This document shows, one piece after another, positions 53,592 to 63,500 of a stretch of 64,000 nucleotides of DNA. The notes under the pieces are model-generated. The model was not told the DNA's origin. It was given only the letters and a program-made list of their open reading frames with translations, and ran no database searches. Every line of letters starts with the position of its first letter. Position 1 is the stretch's first letter. The translations under genes were made by a program, and so were the position numbers. The stretch comes from Aquimonas sp044377145 (GTDB taxonomy: Bacteria; Pseudomonadota; Gammaproteobacteria; Xanthomonadales; Xanthomonadaceae): positions 186,001-250,000 of the forward strand of contig NZ_JBILJQ010000001.1 in the NCBI RefSeq assembly GCF_044377145.1, given 5' to 3'.

Positions 53592-54164
53592 ATGTCCCAC
53601 GCCGCCGCACGGGCCGCCCCCGACCGCGACGACCCGCTGGCCGATCAGGCGCGGCGCGCCGCTGCGGGGGATGTGCTCGCCTTCGAAAGCCTGTATCGCA
53701 GCCAGCACCGGCGTCTGTTCGGCGCGATCTGGCGGATCGTCGGCGGGGTCGAGGCGCGTGCCGAGGAACTGACCCAGGACACCTTCATCCGCGCCTGGCG
53801 TGCCCTGCCCGGCTTCCGTTTCGAATCCGCGGTCGGCACCTGGCTGCATCGGCTGGCGGTCAACACCGCCCTGATGGACCTGCGCAATCGGCGCGATTGC
53901 GAAGACCTGGAGATCGACGACGCTGGCTTGGCCGAACTGGCGGGATCGCATTGCAGCAGCGACCACCGCATCGATCTGCAGGCGGCGATCAATCAGCTGC
54001 CGGCGCGCGCGCGCGCTGTTCTGGTACTGCACGATATCGAAGGCCTGACCCACGAAGAAATCGGCAGCGCGCTGTCGATCGCCGCGGGCAGCTGCAAGGC
54101 CCATCTGCATCGGGCGCGCCAGCATCTGCGGCGCCTGTTGGGAGACCACCATGAGTACAGCTGA
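53592..54164 (+). CDS. ECF-type RNA polymerase sigma factor
   Basis: The 190-aa product has sigma-2 (FESLYRSQHRRLFGAIWRIV, EELTQDTFIRAWRALPGFRF, FESAVGTWLHRLAVNTALMD) and sigma-4 (PARARAVLVLHDIEGLTHEE, ALSIAAGSCKAHLHRARQHL) domains with a normal linker. It has no sigma-3. The ATG at 53592 is chosen over an upstream in-frame ATG at 53562. It overlaps the next gene by 14 bp, typical of sigma/anti-sigma pairs. Confidence 0.93.
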   Translation: MSHAAARAAPDRDDPLADQARRAAAGDVLAFESLYRSQHRRLFGAIWRIVGGVEARAEELTQDTFIRAWRALPGFRFESAVGTWLHRLAVNTALMDLRNRRDCEDLEIDDAGLAELAGSHCSSDHRIDLQAAINQLPARARAVLVLHDIEGLTHEEIGSALSIAAGSCKAHLHRARQHLRRLLGDHHEYS

Positions 54165-54726
54165 CAACAACGATCTCCACGCCGACACCGGCGGCGGCGA
54201 CAACCGACTCGATGCGCCGCTGCTGCGCGCGCTGCAATCGTTGGCGGTGGAGCGCAGCCCGCAGCGCGAGCTGTGGCCGGGCATCGCTGCGCGCATCGGT
54301 GTGCCAGTCGATACCGGCAGCGTCGGCGCAACGGCCGCGCTCGCCCCCAGCCTGCGCCGCGCTAGTCGGCGTCCGCGTCGCGCGCGGATGCTGCAGACCG
54401 TGTCCGCCTGCGCCGCACTGGTGCTGGTCGCCGTGCTGGCGCTACCCCAGTCCAGGCTGGCGCCGGCAGGTGACCGGCTCAGTGAGCTGCTGTTACGCAA
54501 CGCTGAGGCGCTGGATCGCGAGTACGCGGCCGCCTTTGTGCAGCTGGGCGAGGCGGACGTGCCCGCACCGCTGCGACCCGGCCTGCTGGCGCTGGATGCC
54601 GAAAGCGCGCGCATCCGCAGCGCGCTGCAGCAGCAGCCGCAGCAAACTCGTTTGCTTGAACAGCTCAAACGCACCCATGAACGCAAACTGCGCCTGCTCA
54701 GGCGCGGCTTGGAATTGACGGCCTGA
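54151..54726 (+). CDS. Putative anti-sigma factor (single-pass membrane protein)
   Basis: The 191-aa product has an N-terminal cytoplasmic half, one predicted membrane helix near residues 83-100 (QTVSACAALVLVAVLALPQS) and a helical periplasmic half with ALDREYAAAFVQLGEADV. A zinc-type HxxxCxxC anti-sigma motif is not visible. The overlap with the ECF sigma gene supports an anti-sigma role by position only. Confidence 0.65.
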   Translation: MSTADNNDLHADTGGGDNRLDAPLLRALQSLAVERSPQRELWPGIAARIGVPVDTGSVGATAALAPSLRRASRRPRRARMLQTVSACAALVLVAVLALPQSRLAPAGDRLSELLLRNAEALDREYAAAFVQLGEADVPAPLRPGLLALDAESARIRSALQQQPQQTRLLEQLKRTHERKLRLLRRGLELTA

Positions 54727-54771
54727 ATCGCCGCCCTCGCTACGGCTTATCGCATCGCACCGGAGAACACC

Positions 54772-55689
54772 ATGTCGCATCCGTCCCTGTCGAAACTGCT
54801 GAGCGCGCTGACGCTCACTCTCGCCCTGCCCTGCGCGCACGCGCAGACCGCCATCGATGAAACCCGCGCCATCAGTGCCGATGCGCGTGTCGAAGTCCAC
54901 AACCTCAAAGGCAGCATCCGCATCGTCGGCACCAGCAGCAGCGAGCTGCGTGTCAGCGGCGAGTTGGGCGACCAGGCCGAACTCAAAGCCATCGGCAACG
55001 ACCCCGACTCGGTCGAGGTCCGGGTGGAGTACCCGAACAGCTCAGGCTGGGGTTGGGGTGGCCGCGGCGGCGATACGAGTCTGGTGGTCGAAGTGCCGCT
55101 CGGCGTGCAGTTGGATGTCTCCGCTGTCAGCGCCGATATCGACATCAGTGGCATCTCCGGTGAGCAGCTGGCAGCCGAGTCGGTCAGCGGCAATATCCAG
55201 GTGCGCGACAGCGGGCCGGAGCGATTGAATCTGAGCACGGTCAGCGGCAGCCAGACGGTCGAGACCGCCGCCGTCAAACTGCAGCTGGAGTCGGTCAGCG
55301 GCGAGGTCAGCGTGCAGGCCAGCCGGGCTGATCAGCTGGGCTTGGAAACCGTGTCGGGTGCGGTCGATATCGTGCTCGCCCAACCGGCGCGCGACATCCG
55401 TATCGAGACCGTCTCCGGCAGCACCAGCCTGCGCGGCGGGCCCAGCGACGGCGGCAGCCTGCGCGCGGAAACCCTCAGCGGGCGCCTGCGCATCGAGCTG
55501 CCGGCAGCGACTTCAGCGCGGATCACCGCCGAGAGTTTCAGCGGGCGCATTCGCAGCGCCGTTGGCACGGTCGAGAAGGAGGAGTTCGGACCAGGCTCCA
55601 GCCTGAGCGGCGAGCTCGGCGATGGCAGCGCACGGATTCAGGTCGAGACCTTTTCCGGCGCACTGGAGATTCTCGTCGACGGCCGCTGA
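54772..55689 (+). CDS. DUF4097-type secreted beta-repeat protein
   Basis: The 305-aa product has a signal peptide (MSHPSLSKLLSALTLTLALP, cleavage after AHA). About eight repeats of the type VETVSGxVxLxxxx (LESVSGEVSVQ, LETVSGAVDIV, IETVSGSTSLR, AETLSGRLRIE, AESFSGRIRSA, VETFSGALEIL) form a right-handed solenoid, typical of DUF4097. Such proteins are frequent partners of ECF sigma/anti-sigma pairs. It follows the anti-sigma gene by 45 bp. The function is unknown. Confidence 0.9.
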   Translation: MSHPSLSKLLSALTLTLALPCAHAQTAIDETRAISADARVEVHNLKGSIRIVGTSSSELRVSGELGDQAELKAIGNDPDSVEVRVEYPNSSGWGWGGRGGDTSLVVEVPLGVQLDVSAVSADIDISGISGEQLAAESVSGNIQVRDSGPERLNLSTVSGSQTVETAAVKLQLESVSGEVSVQASRADQLGLETVSGAVDIVLAQPARDIRIETVSGSTSLRGGPSDGGSLRAETLSGRLRIELPAATSARITAESFSGRIRSAVGTVEKEEFGPGSSLSGELGDGSARIQVETFSGALEILVDGR

Positions 55690-55728
55690 GGCGCTGCGGC
55701 CGTCGGACCCGACTTGACGCAGCCTCGC

Positions 55729-55986
55729 TCAGCAGCGCTGCAAACGCTGGCGCAGCAGCAGTTGCGAGCACAGCGGCCAGACCAGCAGCCAGAACGGCAG
55801 CCAGCCGATCAGCGCATGACTGCCGCGCAGCTCGGCGAACAGCAGCAGGGCGATCAGCCCTGACCAGGTCCACAGCCGTAGCGCTGACTGCAGCATGGCC
55901 AGCGGCGCCAGCGCGCTCGGCGTGTCGACGGCAGACGCAGACGGGGCGACAGGAGCAAGCAGGGTTCGGTGACGAAGAAGGGACAT
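55729..55986 (-). CDS. Small two-helix membrane protein
   Basis: The 85-aa product has two predicted membrane helices (about 37-52 and 56-75) and a basic end. The ATG at 55986 is the likely start; a longer frame reaches 56016. It is convergent with the DUF4097 gene. No family is recognised, so coding status rests on hydrophobicity and position only. Confidence 0.5.
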   Translation of the reverse strand: MSLLRHRTLLAPVAPSASAVDTPSALAPLAMLQSALRLWTWSGLIALLLFAELRGSHALIGWLPFWLLVWPLCSQLLLRQRLQRC

Positions 55987-56066
55987 GGCGGACTCCGCGG
56001 TGGCGACTGCGGGCAAGCCTGCTGACCCCGGTTCTCAGCGGCTGAGAATGACCTCTAGCGAAGTTC

Positions 56067-57011
56067 TCAAACCTCGCGGGCGCGCGCCTCGTATTCGTCG
56101 AGCGCGGCCACAGTCGATTCGCGCCCGAGTTCGATCAGCTCCGACGCCCGCCAGAACTCGTAGAAGGCGCAGCGATCGCGCGGCATGCGGATCAGCAGCT
56201 CGGGCGGATCCAGGGCCAGCTGCATCCGCGAGATCTGCGCCTGCATGGTGTCGAGCGAGCGCCCCATCAGATCGATCAGGCCGGGCTTTGCCGTCTCCGG
56301 CTCCACAGCGGTTTCGCGTGCGTCGGTGAAACTGCTGGCAATCGATTCGATCAGGGCGCTGATGCGCGCGCGATAACCGTCGGACTCAGACGTGACCGTT
56401 GGCGCAGGCGGTGCTTTGCGCGGCTCGCGCGCATTCCATGGCCGCGACGGCGGGCCGTTGACGTCCACCGCGATCACCAGGTCCGAACGCACCTGCCGAC
56501 TGGCGGCAATCGGCACCGGCGCCAGCAGGCCGCCATCGACCAGGTCGCGGCCATCGATACGGTACGGGGTGAAAATCATCGGGATGGCGATCGAGGCGCG
56601 GATGGCGTCGAACAGCGGCCCGCGGTTGAGCCAGATTTCGCGCTGCGCGCGGATGTCGGTGGCCACCGCCGTGAACGGAATCGGCAGGTACTCGATGCTG
56701 TGATCGCCGACCAGATCACGCAGCGCACCGATGAGCTTGTCGCCACGGATCAGGCCCGGAAAACCGAATGAGAAATCGAGCAGGCGCAGGACATCGGTGC
56801 GCTCCAGTGCGCAGGCCCAGTCGCGGTAGAGATTCAAGCGTCCAGCTGCGTGGATGCCGCCAACCAAAGCTCCCATCGATGAACCGGCGATACCGGAGAA
56901 CCGGTAGCCACGCTCGACCAGAACCTCGACCACCCCGATGTGCGCCAGCCCGCGTGCACCGCCTGCGCCCAGCACCAGCGAAACCCGCGGACCGGCGGGC
57001 TCAGTCGCCAT
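56067..57011 (-). CDS. Patatin-like phospholipase (RssA-type)
   Basis: The 314-aa product has the oxyanion loop LGAGGARGLAHIG, the nucleophile elbow GIAGSSMGALVG (GxSxG) and the catalytic Asp in DLVDGGLLAPVP. It should hydrolyse acyl esters of phospholipids. Its start overlaps the WYL regulator by 11 bp, so translation is coupled. No cyclase or other defence neighbour is seen, so a housekeeping lipase is likelier than a CBASS effector. Confidence 0.9.
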   Translation of the reverse strand: MATEPAGPRVSLVLGAGGARGLAHIGVVEVLVERGYRFSGIAGSSMGALVGGIHAAGRLNLYRDWACALERTDVLRLLDFSFGFPGLIRGDKLIGALRDLVGDHSIEYLPIPFTAVATDIRAQREIWLNRGPLFDAIRASIAIPMIFTPYRIDGRDLVDGGLLAPVPIAASRQVRSDLVIAVDVNGPPSRPWNAREPRKAPPAPTVTSESDGYRARISALIESIASSFTDARETAVEPETAKPGLIDLMGRSLDTMQAQISRMQLALDPPELLIRMPRDRCAFYEFWRASELIELGRESTVAALDEYEARAREV

Positions 57012-57972
57012 ACGCCGACGCCGCCAGCTTCAGCAGGATCCGGGCCTCCTGACGCAGCGCCGGTGGCGCCAGCACTTCGGCGTCGGGGCCGTACTTGAGG
57101 ATGTCCATCAGCAGTTCGCGCGGGTTGCTGTAGGGCAGTTTGAGCTCAAAGCTGCCGTCATCGAGAAAGCGGCCTTCCTGTTTGGAGTGCCAGTGCTCCT
57201 CGGCCACCCAGCGCGCGGCGTGCGCCGAGAAGCGAATGGTGGCCACGGCTTTCGGCGCGCCCGAGAAGATCCCGTAACTCGACGACAGCTGTTGGTCAAG
57301 TTCGGCTTCGGCCATATCGATCGCCGGCGTGTCGCTGACGCGCGGGCTGCGGATGCGATCCAGCGCGAAGCTGCGCAGGCCTTCGCGCTCGTGGTCGAAG
57401 GCATCCAGATACCAGTGATTGCGGTAGTGGCTCATGCGCTGCGGCGACACGGTGCGGCGGGTGGGGGTGTCGGTCGAGCGCGCGCGGTACTCGAACGACA
57501 GCCGCTTGCGCTCCAGCACCGCGCTGGCCACCGCGCGAAAACTCTGCTGCTCCAGCGGCCGGGTGCCGTGGCCGAGCACACGGACGCGCTGCAGCGGCCA
57601 GCGCTTGCCGCCGCTTTGTTCGGCAAGCAGCGCATCGATGCGCGTTCGCAGCGGCTCGATCGCTTCCGAAAGCACGCCGCCACCGGTGCGTTCCAGCAGC
57701 TGCTGTGCCGCCAGCAGCGCGTGCAGTTCATCGGAAGACAACCACAGACCCGGCAGTTCGAAGCGCTCGGCTTCGTCGGCCACGTACCAGAAACCGGCGG
57801 GCTCATCGCTGCTTTCGATCGGTGCGCCCAGGCCGTCGCGCAGAAAAGCGATATCGCGATAAAGCGTGGCGCGCGAACAGCGCAGCTCATCCATCAGCCG
57901 CTGTGCCGAAACCGGATAGCGCGCGACTTTCAGCACGCGGTGCAGGGTGAGGGTGCGTTCGTGTCGATCCAT
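57001..57972 (-). CDS. WYL-domain transcriptional regulator
   Basis: The 323-aa product has an N-terminal winged HTH (RTLTLHRVLKVARYPVSAQR, SRATLYRDIAFLRDGLGAPI) and a WYL domain (FEYRARSTDTPTRRTVSPQR, HYRNHWYLDAFDHEREGLRS) plus the C-terminal WCX extension. It may sense nucleotides or other ligands. It forms a tight pair with the patatin gene, whose expression it probably controls. Confidence 0.9.
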   Translation of the reverse strand: MDRHERTLTLHRVLKVARYPVSAQRLMDELRCSRATLYRDIAFLRDGLGAPIESSDEPAGFWYVADEAERFELPGLWLSSDELHALLAAQQLLERTGGGVLSEAIEPLRTRIDALLAEQSGGKRWPLQRVRVLGHGTRPLEQQSFRAVASAVLERKRLSFEYRARSTDTPTRRTVSPQRMSHYRNHWYLDAFDHEREGLRSFALDRIRSPRVSDTPAIDMAEAELDQQLSSSYGIFSGAPKAVATIRFSAHAARWVAEEHWHSKQEGRFLDDGSFELKLPYSNPRELLMDILKYGPDAEVLAPPALRQEARILLKLAASAYGD

Positions 57973-58058
57973 GGGTCGCTATTCTGCCGCAGCGCCGCAG
58001 GCGTTGGGCGAGCGGGCCGCGTATGCTGCGGCGCCTTCCGTCCACCATCAGAACAGCC

Positions 58059-59534
58059 ATGCCCGTGAAGACGCTGCCGCTCTGCCAGAAACCTGAGATG
58101 CCCCGCCTCGCACTCGGAGTGATCTCGCTGCTGATGAGCGCTGCTTCCAGCGCCGCTGTCTTCATCGTCGACAGCGCCGAAGACAGCGGCAAGGGCAGCC
58201 TGCGACAGGCCCTGCTGAACGCCAATGCAGCCGCCGGTCCGCACACCATCAGCATCGAAGTCCCAGGCACCGGCGTGGTGCTGAGCCTGGCCTCTCCGCT
58301 GCCACCGATCAGCGCGGGCGAGCTCAGCATCAGCGCCTTGGCCAGCCCCGGCTTCAGCATCGATGGCGGAAACCTGCACCGGATCTTCGAGGCAACCAAC
58401 GGCAGCACCCAAGTCAGCCTGAGCGATCTGCGCCTGCTGCGCGGCCGCGCCACCAGCGGCGGCTGCGTATTGGGCCGCAATGCGCTGGGCTTCAGCCTGC
58501 GCCTGGAGCGCATGCGCTTCGAGGACTGCAGCGCGCAGAACGGGGCCGGGCTGGCCGCTGGCGGCGCGGTACAGAGCTTCGGCCAGAGTCTGGAGGTGAT
58601 CGACAGCCGCTTTCTGCGCAACAGCGCGGTCGGCCAAAGCAGCCGCGGCGGCGCGATCAACAGTGATGCAGTCAGTCTCGATCTGCGCGACAGCCGCTTC
58701 GAAGACAACAGTGCAGGCATCAGCAGCGGCAGCCTGACCCGCGAGGGCGGAGCCATCGCCCTGGTGGGCAGCCGGGTCGACGTGGCCTTCGTGCGCGGCG
58801 CCCGCTTCACCGGCAACACCGCAGGCAGCGGCACCGGCGCCAGCGGCGGCGGCCTGTTGGTCAGCTGCGAAACCTGTTCGGTGCAGCTCGAAGCCAACTA
58901 CTTCGGTGCGAACACGGCGGGAACGGGCGGCGCTGTGCGAGTGCTGCAGGGCTTCTCCGGCGGCAACGGCGTCGAGCTGCGGATCGTCAACAGCAGCTTC
59001 GAGCGCAATGTGGCCAGCGCCAGCGGCGGCGCCCTGCAGCTGTCGAACACCCTGCTCGACATGCGCCACGTCAGCCTGCAGCGCAACCGCGCCGCCAACG
59101 GCGCGCACTTGGCGACCAGCACAGCGTTCGAGCTCAGCCGACTCAGCAATGCGCTGTTCGCGGCAATCGACAGCAGCCTCGGCACCACCGCCTGCCAGCT
59201 GCTGGCGGCGCCCGCCGCACCGGGCCCGCGCAGCGGCAATCTGTTTGCTGACATCAGCTGCGGCGCCTTGAGCGCCAGCGGCTCGACCAGCCTGCCGATC
59301 GGCACCCTGGGTGTGCTGGATGTCGCCGATGACGCGCTGCCGGTGCTGGTGTTCGACGCCGGCAGCGCGGTGATCGACGGCGGCGCCAGCGCCGGCTGCC
59401 TGACCGACGACGCGCGCGGCAACGAGCGCCCGATCGATGGCAATGGCGATGGCGATGCGGTGTGCGACCCCGGTGCTTTCGAGCACGCCGATCTGAGGAT
59501 CTTCAGCAATGGCTTCGAGGCGGGGCTGCGCTGA
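58059..59534 (+). CDS. Secreted CSLREA/choice-of-anchor Q beta-helix protein
   Basis: The product is about 491 aa. A signal peptide ends near SSA, then FIVDSAEDSGKGSLRQALLN, a CSLREA-type entry motif. A right-handed beta-helix of about ten coils follows, with many SRFLRNSAV, SRFEDNSAG, ARFTGNTAG and SSFERNVAS turns. The C-terminal CLTDDARGNERPIDGNGDG with VCDPGAFEHAD is the choice-of-anchor Q closing, followed by IFSNGFEAGLR. It is probably an exported surface or secreted protein. A second ATG at 58098 would give a shorter signal. Confidence 0.85.
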   Translation: MPVKTLPLCQKPEMPRLALGVISLLMSAASSAAVFIVDSAEDSGKGSLRQALLNANAAAGPHTISIEVPGTGVVLSLASPLPPISAGELSISALASPGFSIDGGNLHRIFEATNGSTQVSLSDLRLLRGRATSGGCVLGRNALGFSLRLERMRFEDCSAQNGAGLAAGGAVQSFGQSLEVIDSRFLRNSAVGQSSRGGAINSDAVSLDLRDSRFEDNSAGISSGSLTREGGAIALVGSRVDVAFVRGARFTGNTAGSGTGASGGGLLVSCETCSVQLEANYFGANTAGTGGAVRVLQGFSGGNGVELRIVNSSFERNVASASGGALQLSNTLLDMRHVSLQRNRAANGAHLATSTAFELSRLSNALFAAIDSSLGTTACQLLAAPAAPGPRSGNLFADISCGALSASGSTSLPIGTLGVLDVADDALPVLVFDAGSAVIDGGASAGCLTDDARGNERPIDGNGDGDAVCDPGAFEHADLRIFSNGFEAGLR

Positions 59535-59754
59535 AGCACGTCGGCTGCGGTCAGGGCGCGAGCTGTTGTCGAGTCGAACGGACAGCCCGAGACTGGAGAG
59601 TAAGCTCACGCATGGCCTCCCCGGCTGTAGTTGGCGATGAATCCTCGGCGACAGCTCGAATGGAAGCGCCGAACATCGGCTTGCCGAATCTGTAACTTCG
59701 ATTTAATGCGGAGCGCCACAGCATGCGCGCACTTCGTCTGCCGCCGATGCCACC

Positions 59755-60444
59755 GTGCCAGCTCCAGTTCGCCCAAACGCCCTCCGGCCAGCCCCGTCCC
59801 GATTGACTGCCGCCGTGCGCGACGGCCGTGGTCTGGCCATCGTCATCACCTTCGTCGTGCATGTGATGATCCTGGCCTGGCTGCTGCAGGCCGGCCAGGT
59901 GCGCCCGCGAACAGAGATTGAGGACCACACTCTGCTGGTCGAATGGCTGCCGGCAGATCCCGCACCGCCGGCGTTGCCACCACCGCTGGCAATCGCCCCG
60001 ACCAGTACGCGCAGCAGCCCGCCACAGCGACCGCCACCGCGCCCCGAGCTGATCGAACCCGCGCTCGGAAATCCCGATGCCGGCCCGGACATCGAGCCCT
60101 GGTCGGCAACTCCACAGTGGCAAGGTCGCAGTCTGAGCAGCCAGATCGAAGGCTGGGCCCGCGATGGCCAGGATGCTCAGCTGGCGCCCTCGGACCCGCT
60201 GAACCCGCGCTTCCGCATTCCGGGCCGCGAAGAAGCCTTTGTCGAAGGCTTCCATGTGCGCGAAGAGCTGAGTGCAGCGGACGTGGTCAACATCGTCGGC
60301 AGATTCCTTGGCGGCGGTGAAGGACTGACCTGCGAGGACTTGCGTCGCAAGATGCGCTCGGACATCAGTGACGCCGAACGCCGCAAGTTGATCCACGACG
60401 AGCGCCAGATCTGCCGGCGAGGGCAGGCGGGGACGTATCGGTGA
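59755..60444 (+). CDS. TonB-like single-pass protein with Pro-rich linker
   Basis: The 229-aa product has an N-terminal cytoplasmic stretch, one membrane helix (GLAIVITFVVHVMILAWLLQ) and a Pro-rich periplasmic region (PADPAPPALPPPLAIAPTST), as in TonB. The C-terminal part, with CEDLRRKMRSDIS and ERRKLIHDERQICRR, lacks a TonB C-terminal domain. Its two Cys may form a disulfide. No function can be assigned. It is convergent with tamB across the fourth heptamer repeat. Confidence 0.7.
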   Translation: MPAPVRPNALRPAPSRLTAAVRDGRGLAIVITFVVHVMILAWLLQAGQVRPRTEIEDHTLLVEWLPADPAPPALPPPLAIAPTSTRSSPPQRPPPRPELIEPALGNPDAGPDIEPWSATPQWQGRSLSSQIEGWARDGQDAQLAPSDPLNPRFRIPGREEAFVEGFHVREELSAADVVNIVGRFLGGGEGLTCEDLRRKMRSDISDAERRKLIHDERQICRRGQAGTYR

Positions 60445-60447
60445 GCT

Positions 60448-60587
60448 TGGGATTCGGGATTCGGGATTCGGGATTCGGGATTCGCAGCCGGCGAGATTGA
60501 CTGCCCTGGAACTTCGGGGGCTGCTGGCAGGCGAAACGCGCCCAGCCCGCCGGCTCTGAATCCCGAATCCCGAATCCCCGATCCCCC
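60448..60587. repeat. Inverted pair of GGGATTC heptamer arms, copy 4
   Basis: The left arm (60448-60485) contains four perfect GGGATTC units on the plus strand. The right arm (60556-60587) is GAATCCCGAATCCCGAATCC on the plus strand, the inverse. About 70 bp lie between, including an imperfect palindrome. This copy has the unit GGGATTC instead of GGGAATC. It lies between convergent genes and ends next to the tamB stop. Confidence 0.88.
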
Positions 60588-60589
60588 AA

Positions 60590-63500
60590 CTACCGCTCCA
60601 ACCGATAGTTCACCGACGCCCGGTTCTCGCGCTCGCTGGTGTCCAGCTGAACGTTCCAGATCTCGCTCAGCAGATACTTGACGCTGAACACCTGGCCTTC
60701 GCCAAACAGTGCCACGCCGTAGCTGATGTAGAGCCGTGGCGACAGGTACTTGCCGACGGTGAGCGCCGCGCCGCCGAGCGCGGCGGATTCCTCCACACCC
60801 GCCTGGTCAAGGCCCAGTCGTGCACCCAGCCGCTCGGCCAGCAGATTGCCGCCCGCGCCCAGCGCCGCAGCGGCCGCATTCAGCTGCTCGCCCTCGCCTC
60901 CACGTGCCGCGCGCATCGGCCGCCCGAGCACCAGGTAGGACAGCACATCGGCCTGGTCCAGCGCCGGTTCGGACCACAGCCCCAGCTGCGGCGCGGCGCC
61001 GGTGCCAGTCACGCGGATTCCGACCTTGACCTGTTCCAGCTGCCGCTCAGCGCGGATATCCAAGGCCGGGTTATCGAGCGGCGACTGCGCGAAGGCCAGC
61101 CGGCCGCGGGTGATGTCGAGATCCTGCCCGTAGGCTTTGTAACGCCCACTGACGTTCAGGCTGCCGCTGCCGCTGGTGGCGCGGCCCGGTCGATCGCGCA
61201 CCCGCAGTTCGCCGGTGACTGTGCCAGTCAAACCGAATCCCTGCAGGCGCACGTTGTCGCCCAGCACGAGCCGAAGATCGGTGTCGAGCAATTGCGCGGC
61301 AGCGTTCTCGGCTCGGGTTTCGGCGGGATCGAGCACCACGACATCGGCGCTGACCTGGGCACTGCCCTCGAAGCGGTCGAGGCGCACTTCGGCGCGCGGA
61401 ACCTCAACCCGACCGCGCAAACGCAGCAGGTCGCCGCGCTGCTCGATCGTGAGTTCCGGCGAGGCCTCCAGTTGCAGCTGCGGGGTGTCGGACACCAATA
61501 CATCGCGGCCGTCGATACTGAGCTGCAGCAGCGACTCGGCCTGCGCCGACCAATCCAGACGTCCGCTGCCGCGCAGCTCGCCGCCCGAGATCAAGCCGAA
61601 ACTCAAGGCCGCGGTCTGCGCGCTGAGCAGATCCAGCTGCAGAAAGCCGGCGCTCGGGCTGATGCCCAGCGCCGGCAGCTCGGCGGCGAAATCGGCGACG
61701 CGCAGGCCGCCGCTCAGCTGCGGTGAATCGCGCGTGCCGGCGATCTGGAAATCAGCGTTCAGCCGGCCCGAAGGCGCCAGCAGTGCGCCGGCAGAGATGA
61801 GTTCCAACGCACGCAGACTGTCAAGATCCAGAACCAGTTGCCCGGCCAGCGCGCCGTCCGCCTGCAGGGGCCGCTCCAGCGACAGCTGGCCATCGATGCG
61901 GCCGGCCTCGCCCAGGCTCCCGGCCATGAGCAGTTCGAGGCGCTCGGGGCTGCCGTCGATATCCACCCGCAGCTCGCGCCAAGCCAACAGCGTGCGCAGA
62001 TCCGGGTCCGTCACCGTGAGCGCGCCGGCAGGTGCCTGCAGACTGCCGCTCAACTGCCAGCGCTCGCGATCGCCGCTGGCCTCGATGCGCCCCTGCAGGC
62101 CGCCCTGCCAGCGCCACGGCATCGCCTCATCGCTGGCATTGCCAAGCAGTGCACCGGGCAACGCGAGCGGCAGGCCGTCCAGCTCGATCGCGATGCGGCC
62201 GGCGCGATCCTGGCCCCAGTCGGCTTCGACACATAAACGGCCGAGCAGATCGATCTCGCCCGCCACGCCGCGCCGCGTGCGCTGGCCCTGCAGGCAGAGT
62301 GGATCCAGCCGCAGGCGTGCCGGGTCGACTGACAGTGCCACCGGCTCCACCAACGCCCAGTCGCCGGTGGGGCTGCGCGGTCGCGAGGAGATGAACTGCA
62401 GCTGCTGCAGGCGGCCCAACCAACGCGAATCGTCCGCGCGCCAGCCGCCGCTGAGCTCGATGCTGAGACTGCCTTCTGGGGTCTGCAAGGCGATGTTGAG
62501 CGCATGGGCTTGGACGTCGCCGCGCAGATCGAGGCCGACATCGCCGAGGGCCGCGCCGGTATTGCGCACGCCGCTGCCGCGCAGCTGCATGCGCAGCGGG
62601 GCATTGGCGCCGCGGCCCAGGGCGCCGCTCATGATCAGCGTGTCCAGGCTCAGCTCTGCATAGGTCAGCGGCCCGCCTTCGAGCGCGATCTGCAGCTCGG
62701 GTGCATCGAGGCTGCCGGCCAGATCGAGCCGACCACGCACATGGCCGGAGGCCTGTGCGTCGAGGCTGGCCAGATCCAGCGGCCGCAGATCGATATAGCC
62801 GCCGAGCGCTCTCTCCAGACGCAGATCCGCGCGCAGATCGCTCGCGCCCCAGCGCAGGGTGGACTGCAGCTGGCCGCGGTCCAGCGCAGTCCACGCCAGC
62901 GCGATCTCGCCCTGCAGCGGCTTGCCCTGCAGTTCGCCCTGCAAGCCCTGCACATCCAGACTGCCTTCGGTGGCAGTTTCAGAATAGCGGCCACGGCTGT
63001 CGAGCTCAGCCGACAGCGTGCCCGGCCAGGCCGGTGCCAGCAGGCCCGGATCGAACGCCTGCAGCTGGGCACGAATGTCCCAGCTCAGAACATCGGCCCA
63101 TTCGATCCGGCCGTTGGCGAGCAGGCGTCCAACGCCGCTGCTCACGCTCAGCTCGGTCAGTTCGGCCGCGGTGGCCGACAGCAGCACCTTGCCCTCCACG
63201 CGGCCGGCAAGCTCAGCGCGCTGCAGGGAGAGATGGGGCTGCAGCTGCAGCGCCGATAGCGGTCCCTGTGCCTGCAGCGCACCGTCGATGCGCAGCGGCG
63301 CGCCCTCGGCTGAGGGCAGCTCAAGCGCATCGAAACGCGCAGCCAGCGCAAGCGCGGGCTCGTCGCCGGCCAGTTCCAGCCAGCCGCTGAGCTCGGCCTT
63401 GCCTGCGCCTTGGCTGATGCGCAGGCTATCGACCTTCAGGCGCGACCCGGCATAGCCCATCTGCGCTTCGTCGAGCTTCCAATCGACGCCGTTGATAGAC

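Noticed and set aside
56067..57972. Patatin gene as a CBASS effector
   Set aside because: No cGAS/DncV-like cyclase, ubiquitin-like or HORMA neighbour is present; the sequence looks like RssA-type lipases.
60448..60587. Short tandem repeats considered as a CRISPR array
   Set aside because: Units are only 7 bp with no spacers and no cas genes; they are heptamer arms of an inverted element.
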